Shown: piece after piece, positions 28,543-36,482 of the stretch | Layout of the letters: each line of letters opens with the position of its first letter | Position numbering within the stretch: the first letter of the stretch is position 1 | NCBI RefSeq assembly: GCF_002252585.1 | Contig: NZ_NQLD01000004.1 | Length of the DNA: 64,000 nt | Source of the DNA: Methanocatella intestini | GTDB taxonomy: Archaea > Methanobacteriota > Methanobacteria > Methanobacteriales > Methanobacteriaceae | Direction: 5' to 3' (one strand) | Program-made: the position numbers and the translations under genes | The notes under the pieces: generated by a model | Seen by the model: only the letters and a program-made list of their open reading frames with translations | Told to the model about the DNA's origin: nothing | Databases searched by the model: none

Positions 28543-29400
28543 ATGAGTAAGGATTTGGAAAATATTAAACACATAAGCAATGGAGACTACTTTGTAATAC
28601 CTATTGAAACCGGATATATCAAGCCTAATGAAAATTTAAATTCAATTATAAATCCTGCAAAAGAAATTATGGAAGACGGGGATTATTTAGTAATAGCTGA
28701 AACACCGATTTCAGTTTCACAGGGAAGACTGGTTGATGAATCCAAATACAAACCATCACTTAAAGCCAAATTTCTTACAACGGTCTGGAGCAAATATTTA
28801 TGGGGATATGTCTTCGGACCTCTTTTAGGAATTAAAAAAAGAACCATTAAAAACTTACGAAGACTTCCTAAGGAAACTTATGCTCATAAAGAAGTAGTTT
28901 TACAATTATACGGTTTAAAACATGCCCTAAAACCGGCATCCGAAGCTGGAATTGATTTAAGTAATGCTCCTGGAACTTGCGTATCTCTTCTTCCTAAAAA
29001 TCCTAAAAAAGTAGCTAAACAACTGAAAGGCGAAATTGGGAAAGATGTTTGTGTAATGATTATCGACACTGATGCAACATATAAAAAGAACGGGAAATAT
29101 TTCACAGGACTTCCAATAGCTATTGACGGTATTGAAGCAAACAAAGGTGTAATCGGCTATGTTAAAGGACAGTTAGGTGAGAATATGGGATCAACACCAT
29201 TAGGCTGCAGTGAAAATATCAGTGTTGAAGAAGGTTTAAAAATGGCCAATATTGCTGAAGACTATCAAAAATCATTAGCTACTGAAATGTCAACAATACA
29301 TAGTGTCAAATCTGTTTTAGGAACTGATGAAAACAATGTGACTATAGAAGCTCTTGATTCAATAACTCATACCCCTGCTGTAATTATAAGAAAGAAATAA
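28543..29400 (+). CDS. Coenzyme F420-0:L-glutamate ligase-like protein
   Basis: 285 residues with CofE/F420_ligase-like features: an N-terminal IPIETGYIKPNENL strand, GDYLVIAETPISVSQGRL, and a C-terminal region with VMIIDTDATYKKNGKYFTG and AIDGIEANKGVIGYVKGQLG. True CofE adds glutamates to F420-0. This protein has an extra inserted segment (about 65-110, WSKYLWGYVFGPLLGIKKRT), so it may be a paralog with another substrate. A methanogen needs a bona fide cofE, which could be elsewhere. Confidence is moderate for the family and low for the exact substrate. Confidence 0.7.
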   Translation: MSKDLENIKHISNGDYFVIPIETGYIKPNENLNSIINPAKEIMEDGDYLVIAETPISVSQGRLVDESKYKPSLKAKFLTTVWSKYLWGYVFGPLLGIKKRTIKNLRRLPKETYAHKEVVLQLYGLKHALKPASEAGIDLSNAPGTCVSLLPKNPKKVAKQLKGEIGKDVCVMIIDTDATYKKNGKYFTGLPIAIDGIEANKGVIGYVKGQLGENMGSTPLGCSENISVEEGLKMANIAEDYQKSLATEMSTIHSVKSVLGTDENNVTIEALDSITHTPAVIIRKK

Positions 29401-29485
29401 TATTTATAGTAGAAACTACATAAATAAATCATTGATTATTACATTATTATTTTTTTAAAATCAAAGCATTTTTAGGAGAAATTAA

Positions 29486-30007
29486 ATGATAGATGATCCC
29501 TTAGTAAAAACCTTGTTAACCAGTGTTGTAGAAGATGAAAGTAATTTAGCTATTGTTCAGGCATTAATTGAGGGTGTTGAAACAGATGAAGCAATTGCTG
29601 AAAAAACCGGAATTAAATTAAATATCGTTAGAAAAATCCTTTACAAACTTTATGATATAGGATTGGCTACTTACAAAAGAAGTAAAGATCCGGAAACACA
29701 ATGGTTTACTTACTCCTGGAAATTTGAAGAACAAGAAGTAATTAATCATATTAAAAAGGATTCAGAAGAATGTCTAAAAATGCTTAATAATGAACTAGAA
29801 AAAGAAGAAGATACAATGTATTTTGTATGTCCTCAAGGACACATCAGACTTGATTTTGAAACTGCTACAGAATATGATTTCATCTGCCCTGAATGTGGTG
29901 ATGAATTAGAATTTTTCGATAATACTGGCTTAATTAAACAAATAAAAGACGATATCAAAACTGTTGAAAGCAATTACAAATCTTTTACCAAAAAGGTTGA
30001 TGCTTAA
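29486..30007 (+). CDS. tfe: Transcription factor E (TFE, archaeal TFIIE-alpha)
   Basis: 173 residues: an N-terminal winged helix (about 1-80, with DEAIAEKTGIKLNIVRKILY), a linker helix, a zinc ribbon and a C-terminal helix. TFE helps open promoters at weak TATA boxes. The ribbon is unusual: its first half reads VCPQGH instead of CxxC, while the second half keeps CPECG, leaving three Cys and a neighbouring His. An AGGAGA site precedes the ATG. It heads a tight run with the HD and ArcS-like genes (gaps of 6 and 2 bp). Confidence 0.93.
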   Translation: MIDDPLVKTLLTSVVEDESNLAIVQALIEGVETDEAIAEKTGIKLNIVRKILYKLYDIGLATYKRSKDPETQWFTYSWKFEEQEVINHIKKDSEECLKMLNNELEKEEDTMYFVCPQGHIRLDFETATEYDFICPECGDELEFFDNTGLIKQIKDDIKTVESNYKSFTKKVDA

Positions 30008-30013
30008 GATAAT

Positions 30014-30508
30014 ATGGAATTAAAAATTTTAAAACAAGAAGAAACACCTGAAAATGTAATTGAACATTCCAAAGCAGTTTATAAAAAAGCTATGGTGATT
30101 GCAGCTAATTTTAAAAATGCTGATAAAGATCTTATTAAAAAAGGAGCATTGTTACATGATATTGGCCGGTCTAAAACCCATGGCATAAGTCATGCTGTTG
30201 AAGGGGCGAAAATAGTTAAACAATACGGTTATCCTGAAGAAGTTCAAAATATTGTAGAAAGACATATTGGAGCAGGTATCACTGAAGAGGAATCTGTTAA
30301 ACTTGGTCTTCCTAAAAAATCATACATTCCACAAACAATTGAGGAAAAGATAGTTGCACATGCCGACAATCTGCTTAGTGGAACAAAAGATGTGGACATT
30401 AATTTTGATATTGCCAAATGGAAAAGAAAAATAGATAAACCTGAAGAAAATATTAAACGATTAATTGAATTAGATAATGAATTAATCAAAGCATTTGAGG
30501 ATGACTAA
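30014..30508 (+). CDS. HD-domain phosphohydrolase
   Basis: 164 residues with the metal-binding HD pattern: His18, His48-Asp49 in LLHDIGRSK, a further His in SHAVEGAKI, and HADNLLSG near residue 115. This corresponds to a small archaeal HDIG family of unknown substrate. The tight spacing with tfe before and the ArcS-like gene after suggests one transcript; whether the function relates to tRNA or nucleotide metabolism cannot be told. Confidence 0.85.
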   Translation: MELKILKQEETPENVIEHSKAVYKKAMVIAANFKNADKDLIKKGALLHDIGRSKTHGISHAVEGAKIVKQYGYPEEVQNIVERHIGAGITEEESVKLGLPKKSYIPQTIEEKIVAHADNLLSGTKDVDINFDIAKWKRKIDKPEENIKRLIELDNELIKAFEDD

Positions 30509-30510
30509 AT

Positions 30511-31425
30511 ATGAAAGTAATTTGTTCAAGCGAAGAATCATTATACAGACCCGAAGCAGTAAGATGGCGTCAAAGAATGGAGTTAATGAAACCTCTTGGA
30601 GATACTGTTGTTTTATTGCCCTGCAGTATGAAAAAACCTTACTCCAATTCCAAATCCCACCAAAAATTTAGAAAAGTGACAAGATCATTTCAGGAGCTTA
30701 TAATAACATCACCTTTTGGAATTTGCCCAAGAGAATTAGAAAATACTTTTCCAATTCAGTCATATGATGTTGCAGTAACCGGTTCATGGTCCCAGGATGA
30801 AATAGATGAATCTGGAAAGCTACTTGAAAAATATGTAAAAGGCAAAAATGTCATAGCTAATGTTCATGGAGGCTATGAAGAAGTCTGCAGACAATATCTT
30901 GATGAATGTACTTACACTTGTAAAGATGGACGTCCAACTTCACCAGATTCCATTTATAATTTAAGAATGGAACTTAAAGAACATAAAAGGAACAATAGAA
31001 GAGATAAAGTTTTAAATGAACTTAAATCAATAGCTACTTACCAATTTGGAAAAGAGGGAAACAAACTTATTCCAGATGATGTTAAGACAAAAGGAAGATA
31101 TCACAGAAAAATAATAAGCAACGGAAAACAGATTGCTTTATTAAATCAGGACACCGGATTGTACAGACTTAATTTAGCTGGTGGAGAAATATTAAAAGAT
31201 TTAAACATTAATGTTGTCAACATTGACTTTGATTTGGAAACAAATACAGTATTTGCTCCGGGAATCAGAAAAGCCGATCACAATATCATACCTAATGATG
31301 AAGTGGTTGTTGTCAAAGATGATGAAGTCGTAGGTGTCGGAAAGGCAATATTAACCGGCCGTGAAATGGAACAGTGCAATAATGGTATTGGTGTCAAAAT
31401 AAAACACAGAGTAAAAAACAACTAA
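30511..31425 (+). CDS. arcS: Archaeosine synthase-like protein (catalytic motif plus PUA domain, no N-terminal TGT-like part)
   Basis: Residues 37-50 read PCSMKKPYSNSKSH, an exact match to the PCSxxKPYSxSxSH motif of archaeosine synthase ArcS, which attaches lysine to preQ0 at tRNA position 15. The C-terminal 80 residues look like an RNA-binding PUA domain (VFAPGIRKADHNIIPNDEVV, VGVGKAILTGREM). Full ArcS proteins are about twice this length and have a TGT-like N-terminal domain, absent here with no sign of a frame break upstream. The protein is therefore either half of a split ArcS or a related family. It follows the HD gene by 2 bp. Confidence 0.75.
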   Translation: MKVICSSEESLYRPEAVRWRQRMELMKPLGDTVVLLPCSMKKPYSNSKSHQKFRKVTRSFQELIITSPFGICPRELENTFPIQSYDVAVTGSWSQDEIDESGKLLEKYVKGKNVIANVHGGYEEVCRQYLDECTYTCKDGRPTSPDSIYNLRMELKEHKRNNRRDKVLNELKSIATYQFGKEGNKLIPDDVKTKGRYHRKIISNGKQIALLNQDTGLYRLNLAGGEILKDLNINVVNIDFDLETNTVFAPGIRKADHNIIPNDEVVVVKDDEVVGVGKAILTGREMEQCNNGIGVKIKHRVKNN

Positions 31426-31629
31426 AAACTTTTATTTTTGAAAATTTAAATTGAAAGTCTTTTAAAATTGAAAATGTATTATAAAATTTAGGCATATCAA
31501 AAATATATAAATCAACTGCTTAAATTTTCTTATTTTATTGTTAAACAAAGCATAAATCCAAATAATTACTTATAAATATAACAAAACCAAATAATATTAA
31601 CAAGTTCTAAAAATTAGGAGAAAAAAGAT
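31426..31629. other. Intergenic region before the MIP18-like gene
   Basis: AT-rich DNA with T runs just after the ArcS-like stop (about 31430-31440). AGGAG precedes the next ATG. No further gene was seen. Confidence 0.5.
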
Positions 31630-31914
31630 ATGTCAGAAGATTTAGTAAATGATATTAAAAATGCTGTTTCAGTAATTAATGACCCTCATATGGGTGTAAG
31701 TATTATAGAAATGGGGATTGTACAAGACATTATTGTCAATGATGATAAAGCAAAATTAATTATCAAACCAACAAACCCTGGTTGTATGAGTATTGTCCGT
31801 ATTGCAGCTGATGCAAAAAATGCGGCTGAAAATGTAGATGGCGTCAACAAAGTTGAAGTTCAAGTTGAAGGTCATGCTATGGCAGACTCAATTAATGAAA
31901 TGTTAAACAAATAA
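31630..31914 (+). CDS. MIP18/DUF59-family iron-sulfur assembly protein
   Basis: 94 residues covering the whole DUF59 fold: VINDPHMGVSIIEMGIVQDI at the start, LIIKPTNPGCMSIVRIA with the conserved cysteine in the middle, and VEVQVEGHAMADSI at the end. Homologs (SufT, the N-terminal part of some Mrp proteins) help mature Fe-S proteins. A clear AGGAG precedes the ATG. It is monocistronic here. Confidence 0.85.
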   Translation: MSEDLVNDIKNAVSVINDPHMGVSIIEMGIVQDIIVNDDKAKLIIKPTNPGCMSIVRIAADAKNAAENVDGVNKVEVQVEGHAMADSINEMLNK

Positions 31915-31935
31915 TCAGTGAAAAAACTAGAATAA

Positions 31936-31953
31936 CCGAAAAGGTTATATATA
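31936..31953 (+). promoter_or_regulatory. Promoter of tRNA-Ile
   Basis: A BRE-like CCGAAA (31936-31941) and a TATA box GGTTATATATA (31943-31953) lie about 52-69 bp before the tRNA. The layout closely resembles the cdc48 promoter. Confidence 0.7.
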
Positions 31954-32004
31954 GTAACAATCATAAGTATAAGTGTTGCTTACATCCTAGCGACACATTA
32001 TCAT

Positions 32005-32079
32005 AGGCTAGTGGCACAGCTTGGTTAGCGCGCTCGGCTGATAACCGGGAGGTCATGGGTTCGAATCCCATCTAGCCTA
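32005..32079 (+). tRNA. tRNA-Ile (GAT)
   Basis: The full cloverleaf can be drawn: acceptor AGGCTAG (32005-32011) with CTAGCCT (32072-32078), anticodon stem CTCGG/CCGGG, loop CTGATAA with anticodon GAT at 32040-32042, T arm ATGGG-TTCGAAT-CCCAT, discriminator A at 32079. The D stem has one A-C mismatch. CCA is not encoded and no intron is visible. Confidence 0.95.
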
Positions 32080-32194
32080 CTTTAAAACTATTTTTACTAA
32101 CAAACTTTTACCTATAATTTAAAATACTAATTTTTATATACTAATTCTAACTAAAAATTACATCAATGTACAAAAAGTTGGAATGATGATTAAA

Positions 32195-32698
32195 ATGTGG
32201 GAAAAGATTAACGAAAAATTCAAAAAATATCCGGCACGTATGAAAGTAGCTGAAAAAATGATTGAATTAGGATTATCTCTAAACAATAACGGGAAAATAT
32301 ATTGTGGTAATCTTAAAATAAGTGATAAATCACTAGCTATTGCTGCAAATGTTGATAGACGAGCTATTAAATCAACAATTGAAATAATTCAAAATGATGA
32401 GGATCTCTTTAATATCTTCAACAATGTTTTACCTGCTGGAACTCTTTTAAAAAACATAGCTAAAAATTTGAATCTTGGAGTTATTGAAATAGAAGTTGGA
32501 GCGCAAAACGAAGGGATGCTGGCTGCAATTACAAAAATAATTTCAAAAAAAGGTATAAACATAAGACAGGCTTATGCTGAAGATAATGAACTTGAAGAAA
32601 ATCCAATTCTTACAGTAATTACAGAAAATCCAATAGATAATGATTTAATAAGTGAATTTCTAAAAATAAAAGGAGTAAATAGAGTATCAATTTATTGA
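32195..32698 (+). CDS. ACT-domain regulatory protein
   Basis: 167 residues from the ATG at 32195 (MWEKINEKFKKYPARMKVAE). An ATG at 32183 is also in frame, but GATGATT between them resembles a ribosome site for the inner start. The N-terminal half looks helix-turn-helix-like (KISDKSLAIAANVDRRAIKS). The C-terminal half is an ACT amino-acid-binding fold (GVIEIEVGAQNEGMLAAITK through ILTVITENPIDNDL). It could be a ligand-sensing transcription regulator; targets are unknown. Its last 7 bases overlap convergent hypC. Confidence 0.75.
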   Translation: MWEKINEKFKKYPARMKVAEKMIELGLSLNNNGKIYCGNLKISDKSLAIAANVDRRAIKSTIEIIQNDEDLFNIFNNVLPAGTLLKNIAKNLNLGVIEIEVGAQNEGMLAAITKIISKKGINIRQAYAEDNELEENPILTVITENPIDNDLISEFLKIKGVNRVSIY

Positions 32699-32967
32699 TT
32701 TAAATCAGCCATTCTAGCTTTTTCCATTTCTCTATCTTCTTCTTCAAGAACTTCTAAAAGTTCTTCCCAAGCTTCTAAAGATTCTTTAGCTGCTTCTTCA
32801 GATAGTTTTTCTATTGCATAACCAGCATGAATAAGTACATAATCACCAATCTCAACATCTGGCAAGAGATTAATTTTTGCTTCCTGTCTTACTCCTCCGA
32901 AATCTGCAAATAAACTTTCTTTTTCTCTGTTGATTTCAACAACCTTAGCAGGTGCTGCAATACACAT
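32692..32967 (-). CDS. hypC: [NiFe]-hydrogenase maturation chaperone HypC
   Basis: Begins MCIAAPAKVVEI with the essential Cys2, and contains DYVLIHAGYAIEKLSEEAA, the HypC/HupF signature. HypC hands the Fe(CN)2CO group with HypD to the hydrogenase large subunit. At 91 residues it is slightly longer than usual because of a charged C-terminal tail. A GGGAG site precedes the ATG. No other hyp gene is nearby. Confidence 0.94.
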   Translation of the reverse strand: MCIAAPAKVVEINREKESLFADFGGVRQEAKINLLPDVEIGDYVLIHAGYAIEKLSEEAAKESLEAWEELLEVLEEEDREMEKARMADLNQ

Positions 32968-33059
32968 AATTTTCTCCCTCTTGTAAAATTAATTCAAAAA
33001 TATAATATATTATCTATAATAAATTAAACCTATATATAATTATCTATGAGGTTGTATAA

Positions 33060-34361
33060 ATGAAAAATATTGTTATCGGTTCTGGACCTGCAGGAAGATT
33101 AGGGTCTTTAGAACTCGGAAAACTAGGTAAAGAAGTTACTTTAATTGAAAAAAATCACATAGCAGGAACCTGTCTAAATGAAGGTTGTATGGTTATATGT
33201 GCATTAACAGACATTACCAAATTTATTGAAAGCAACAACAGGTTCAACAGCTACGGATTCATTAAAAGTCAGCTAGATATTTCATATGAAAAAATAGTAG
33301 AAAAAATCACTGAAACTCAAAAGGCACTTAGAAAAATAAATGAAGAAGAAAATGAAAGTGCTGGAAACAATATAGTTTATGGTGAAGCTGAAATTAACGG
33401 CAATCAAATTGAAGTAAATGGAGAGTCCTTTGACTGGGATAACCTATTAATAGCTACCGGTGCACGTCCTTTCATCCCAGACATTCCAGGCAGCCAATAC
33501 GGTTTAACTAACAGAGATATTCTAAAAATAGATAAGGTTCCTGAAAAATTAAATATTATAGGTGGAGGAATCATAGCTGTTGAAGTAGCCAATATTTACT
33601 CAACACTTGGAAGTGAAGTTAACATAATAGCCAGATCCGAAGCATTGAAGGAAATTGACAGTGATGTCAAAGATTATATTTTTAAAAATCTGCTTTCCAA
33701 AATAAATCTTATAGAAGACATCGAAATTGTCGAATGTGAGAAAAATAAAGTAATTACCAATAAAAATGAAGAACTGGAAGGAGTTCCTTTTTTTGCAACA
33801 GGAAGAGTGCCGAATTCAGAAATAGCTAAAGATATTGTTGAGTTAAATCAGGACAATACCATAAAAGTTAATGAAATGATGGAAACTAATGTGGAACACA
33901 TATATGCAGCAGGTGATGTTACTGGAGGATATCAATTAACACCAGTAGCTAGAATGGAAGGTATAACAGCTGCAAGGAATATGGCCAACTACCCGAATAA
34001 AGTTGTTTACCATGAGATTCCACAAACCTTAAGTTTGAACACTGAAGTAAGTTTTGTTGAAGATGAAAAAAATAACTGTTCTGATGAAAATAAAGTTGAT
34101 ATCGGAATCCCCGGAATAGCAGGACCCGGGGCGTTTTGGAAAATATTAAGTGGAGATACAGGTTATACAAAAATATCTTTTGATAAAAAGCAAAACAAAA
34201 TTAAAAAAATAACTTCCATATCACCGTCTTCAGTCAGTGATGTTGCATATTTATCTTATTTAATGAGAATAAACTCACCATTAGATGCATATGGAGACTT
34301 TTTAGAAATACATCCTTCAACAGATGCAAATTATAAAATTATAAAAAATATGTGGTTGTAA
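33060..34361 (+). CDS. FAD-dependent pyridine nucleotide-disulfide oxidoreductase (dihydrolipoamide dehydrogenase-like)
   Basis: 433 residues with an FAD motif GSGPAG at 7-12, the redox pair CLNEGC at 38-43, a central NAD-binding GGGIIAVEVAN near 165 and a second FAD motif IYAAGDVTGGYQ. The C-terminal dimerization region is present, but where the family has HPTxxE this reads HPSTDA, so the acid-base Glu is Ala. No 2-oxoacid dehydrogenase genes are nearby. A quinone, mercuric or other disulfide substrate is possible. The end is 2 bp from the convergent MurG-like gene. Confidence 0.82.
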   Translation: MKNIVIGSGPAGRLGSLELGKLGKEVTLIEKNHIAGTCLNEGCMVICALTDITKFIESNNRFNSYGFIKSQLDISYEKIVEKITETQKALRKINEEENESAGNNIVYGEAEINGNQIEVNGESFDWDNLLIATGARPFIPDIPGSQYGLTNRDILKIDKVPEKLNIIGGGIIAVEVANIYSTLGSEVNIIARSEALKEIDSDVKDYIFKNLLSKINLIEDIEIVECEKNKVITNKNEELEGVPFFATGRVPNSEIAKDIVELNQDNTIKVNEMMETNVEHIYAAGDVTGGYQLTPVARMEGITAARNMANYPNKVVYHEIPQTLSLNTEVSFVEDEKNNCSDENKVDIGIPGIAGPGAFWKILSGDTGYTKISFDKKQNKIKKITSISPSSVSDVAYLSYLMRINSPLDAYGDFLEIHPSTDANYKIIKNMWL

Positions 34362-34377
34362 ATTTATTTAACCACAT
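34350..34377. terminator. Bidirectional terminator embedded in two convergent coding ends
   Basis: ATGTGGTT (34350-34357) pairs with AACCACAT (34370-34377) across a 12-nt loop. T runs follow in both directions (plus: ATTATTTTTT; minus: ATTTTTTAT). The arms are the last codons of the oxidoreductase and of the MurG-like gene. Confidence 0.75.
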
Positions 34378-35410
34378 CAATTATTTTTTGAGCTAAATTA
34401 GATTTAGTTTCTAAAGATTCTTTAGCATACTTAACAGCATTCTTTTTAAGTTCATCAAACTCATCAAATGCCTTGAATATATTGTCATTTAAATTATCAA
34501 TGTCAGACTCTATAATAGCTCCCTTAAATACACCTGCCATATTATGATATCTTCCCCATTTTACTTTTGTCAGTGTTACAATAGGAAGTTTGGAAGCTAT
34601 TGTTTCTTCAAGTAATACTCCATCATCAGTTAAAACAGCTAAATCAATATAAGTAAGTAAATGACTCATCCAGTCAATGTAACCTAAATAAATTACATTA
34701 TCATTTAAATCATCCAGATAATCTTCTTTTAAAGGCAAACCAACCAATAATATATTGTATTCATCAGTAATTTTAGCAAAATTATTAGCTCCATTTATTA
34801 TTCCTTTAAATATTGAAGATCCTGAAGAAAACAATATTGTTTTTTTATTTTCATCGAATTTTGGAGATTCTTTTAATTTTTCAAGAGCGATTTTGTAATC
34901 ACCATTACCGACACCTTCACTTAAAGGATATAAAGTATGTTCTATATTCTTTGGAAGTTGTTCAGGTAAGAAATATTTCATTTCCGGCAATGAATAACAT
35001 TGATTAAATTTAGGACATATTTTAGAATCTAAAGGAGTGGATATTATTGATATTCCGGGTTTACCTGCTAATTTAGCACCAACAGAACCTACAATAGCTC
35101 CTCCACCAATAACCCCTACAACAAAATCAACATTTAGTTTTTTAATAAGACTCCTTGCTTTAAATGTTGCAGTTAACATTTTAAATGCTGCTTTAATAGA
35201 AGAAGCTTTTGTTGCAGCATGACCTCCAGCTTGGGGAATTTTTATTTTATGCCATGTCCTGCCTTTTTTCTTAAATAACAAACCTGGTGCAGATTCATCT
35301 AATGCGATTTCACATTGAACTCCTTTAGCTTCAAGACCTTCAATTATATTATATGCTATAACTGAATCGCCGCCAAGTCCCCTACCTGTAATTACAATTA
35401 ACGCTTTCAT
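34364..35410 (-). CDS. MurG-like glycosyltransferase, probable pseudomurein precursor synthesis
   Basis: 348 residues of GT-B type: an N-terminal glycine motif TGRGLGGDSVIAYNI, an inner DFVVGVIGGGAIVGS region and a C-terminal donor-binding half with NVIYLGYIDWMSHLLTYIDL and TDDGVLLEETIASKLPIV, as in the GT28 group including MurG. It should act at the inner membrane face. The MraY-like gene precedes it by 6 bp, and a GGGAG site lies before its ATG. Co-location of MraY-like and MurG-like genes in a Methanobacteriales genome fits pseudomurein disaccharide-lipid assembly; this function is inferred from family and context. Confidence 0.75.
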   Translation of the reverse strand: MKALIVITGRGLGGDSVIAYNIIEGLEAKGVQCEIALDESAPGLLFKKKGRTWHKIKIPQAGGHAATKASSIKAAFKMLTATFKARSLIKKLNVDFVVGVIGGGAIVGSVGAKLAGKPGISIISTPLDSKICPKFNQCYSLPEMKYFLPEQLPKNIEHTLYPLSEGVGNGDYKIALEKLKESPKFDENKKTILFSSGSSIFKGIINGANNFAKITDEYNILLVGLPLKEDYLDDLNDNVIYLGYIDWMSHLLTYIDLAVLTDDGVLLEETIASKLPIVTLTKVKWGRYHNMAGVFKGAIIESDIDNLNDNIFKAFDEFDELKKNAVKYAKESLETKSNLAQKIIDVVK

Positions 35411-35416
35411 GATATT

Positions 35417-36379
35417 TTAACTCCCATCAAGTCTTACTTTATATGCATTGTTCTGTTCATTACTGCCATGAGTTGGAGCATAAGGATTATAAAGAAGTCT
35501 TCTAAATCCTAATTTTATTAAAAATGGATTTTCTACATCATACTGTTTTGTTTTTAATATAATTCTTCTAAATAAATCTCCCAATCCTCCACCAGTTAAA
35601 ACATCCATGAAAAAATCTCCAAATGTTGGATTTAAAATGCCCAATCTTTGATTGAAAAATATTTTAAGGGTACTTCTTCTAACAAATGCTGTAAGGCATA
35701 CAGTCACAAAAGATAAAACAATTAACCACCAGAATCCTCCAATCAAATAGAAACAAATTCCTAATGCTATTGCAAATGAATGATTTCCAACTTCCCCCAA
35801 CATGATTTTTCCAGCAAAATCCAATGGAGAATATGCTATACAAACAATTATCAATAATAATGGAGTATAAATAGCAGGTAATTCTGAAACTTGTGGAGAT
35901 CCGGCAATCAGCATACATATTATAGTTACAACAGACATAATAACTGTAACCATACAGGTTGATCCCGGCTGCATATCAGAAATGTTAATTGGCTGTACCA
36001 ATAATGCAATGAATATTGAAGATATTCCAAATCCAAAATAGAATCCTGCAATCATAACAAAAAGCATTCCTACGCCTCTGGAAATTTGACCCCATTCAAT
36101 ACCAATTGGAGAAGGAGTTCTTCCTAAAACATCATCAAAAAATGCAAAAAGACCCATAATTAAAACTAATGTATTATATTTCGGTAAGAAAAAGAAACAC
36201 AGTATAATAAATGGAACTAAACCTATAGCTCGAGGAATTCCACCACGTACATTTGGATATAAGTTACCCAAATAACCTTTTTTACCAAAAAAGCGAAATA
36301 CCATATTTAAAACCAGCGAACCTACAGCTGATAAAATAAATACAATAATAAATGCTTCAATCATACCTGTATACAACAT
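35417..36379 (-). CDS. MraY-like phosphoglycosyl transferase (glycosyltransferase family 4)
   Basis: About ten transmembrane segments over 320 residues. Counterparts of MraY active-site loops are visible: AFFDDVLGRTP, INISDMQPGSTC and GEVGNHSFAIALG. Family members transfer a sugar phosphate to a polyprenyl phosphate; in Methanobacteriales the likely job is making the lipid-linked pseudomurein precursor. An in-frame GTG at 36388 exists, but the ATG at 36379 sits just after a GTGATT ribosome site and is preferred. Confidence 0.78.
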   Translation of the reverse strand: MLYTGMIEAFIIVFILSAVGSLVLNMVFRFFGKKGYLGNLYPNVRGGIPRAIGLVPFIILCFFFLPKYNTLVLIMGLFAFFDDVLGRTPSPIGIEWGQISRGVGMLFVMIAGFYFGFGISSIFIALLVQPINISDMQPGSTCMVTVIMSVVTIICMLIAGSPQVSELPAIYTPLLLIIVCIAYSPLDFAGKIMLGEVGNHSFAIALGICFYLIGGFWWLIVLSFVTVCLTAFVRRSTLKIFFNQRLGILNPTFGDFFMDVLTGGGLGDLFRRIILKTKQYDVENPFLIKLGFRRLLYNPYAPTHGSNEQNNAYKVRLDGS

Positions 36380-36482
36380 GTTAATCACAGTTTTTCAATT
36401 AAAAATGTAGCCAATTTTTAATATTGTTACTAGTTATAACTTATAATAATTAATATTATATAAATCTTATTTAAAAAAGAAA

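Noticed and set aside
28479..28580. 34-residue N-terminal extension of the pyruvate-kinase-like protein
   Set aside because: It crosses the divergent promoter region and lies upstream of a GGTGAT site with a better start at 28478.
35679..35918. 79-codon minus-strand frame inside the MraY-like gene
   Set aside because: Same strand, different frame, no ribosome site; the MraY-like frame has all the family motifs.
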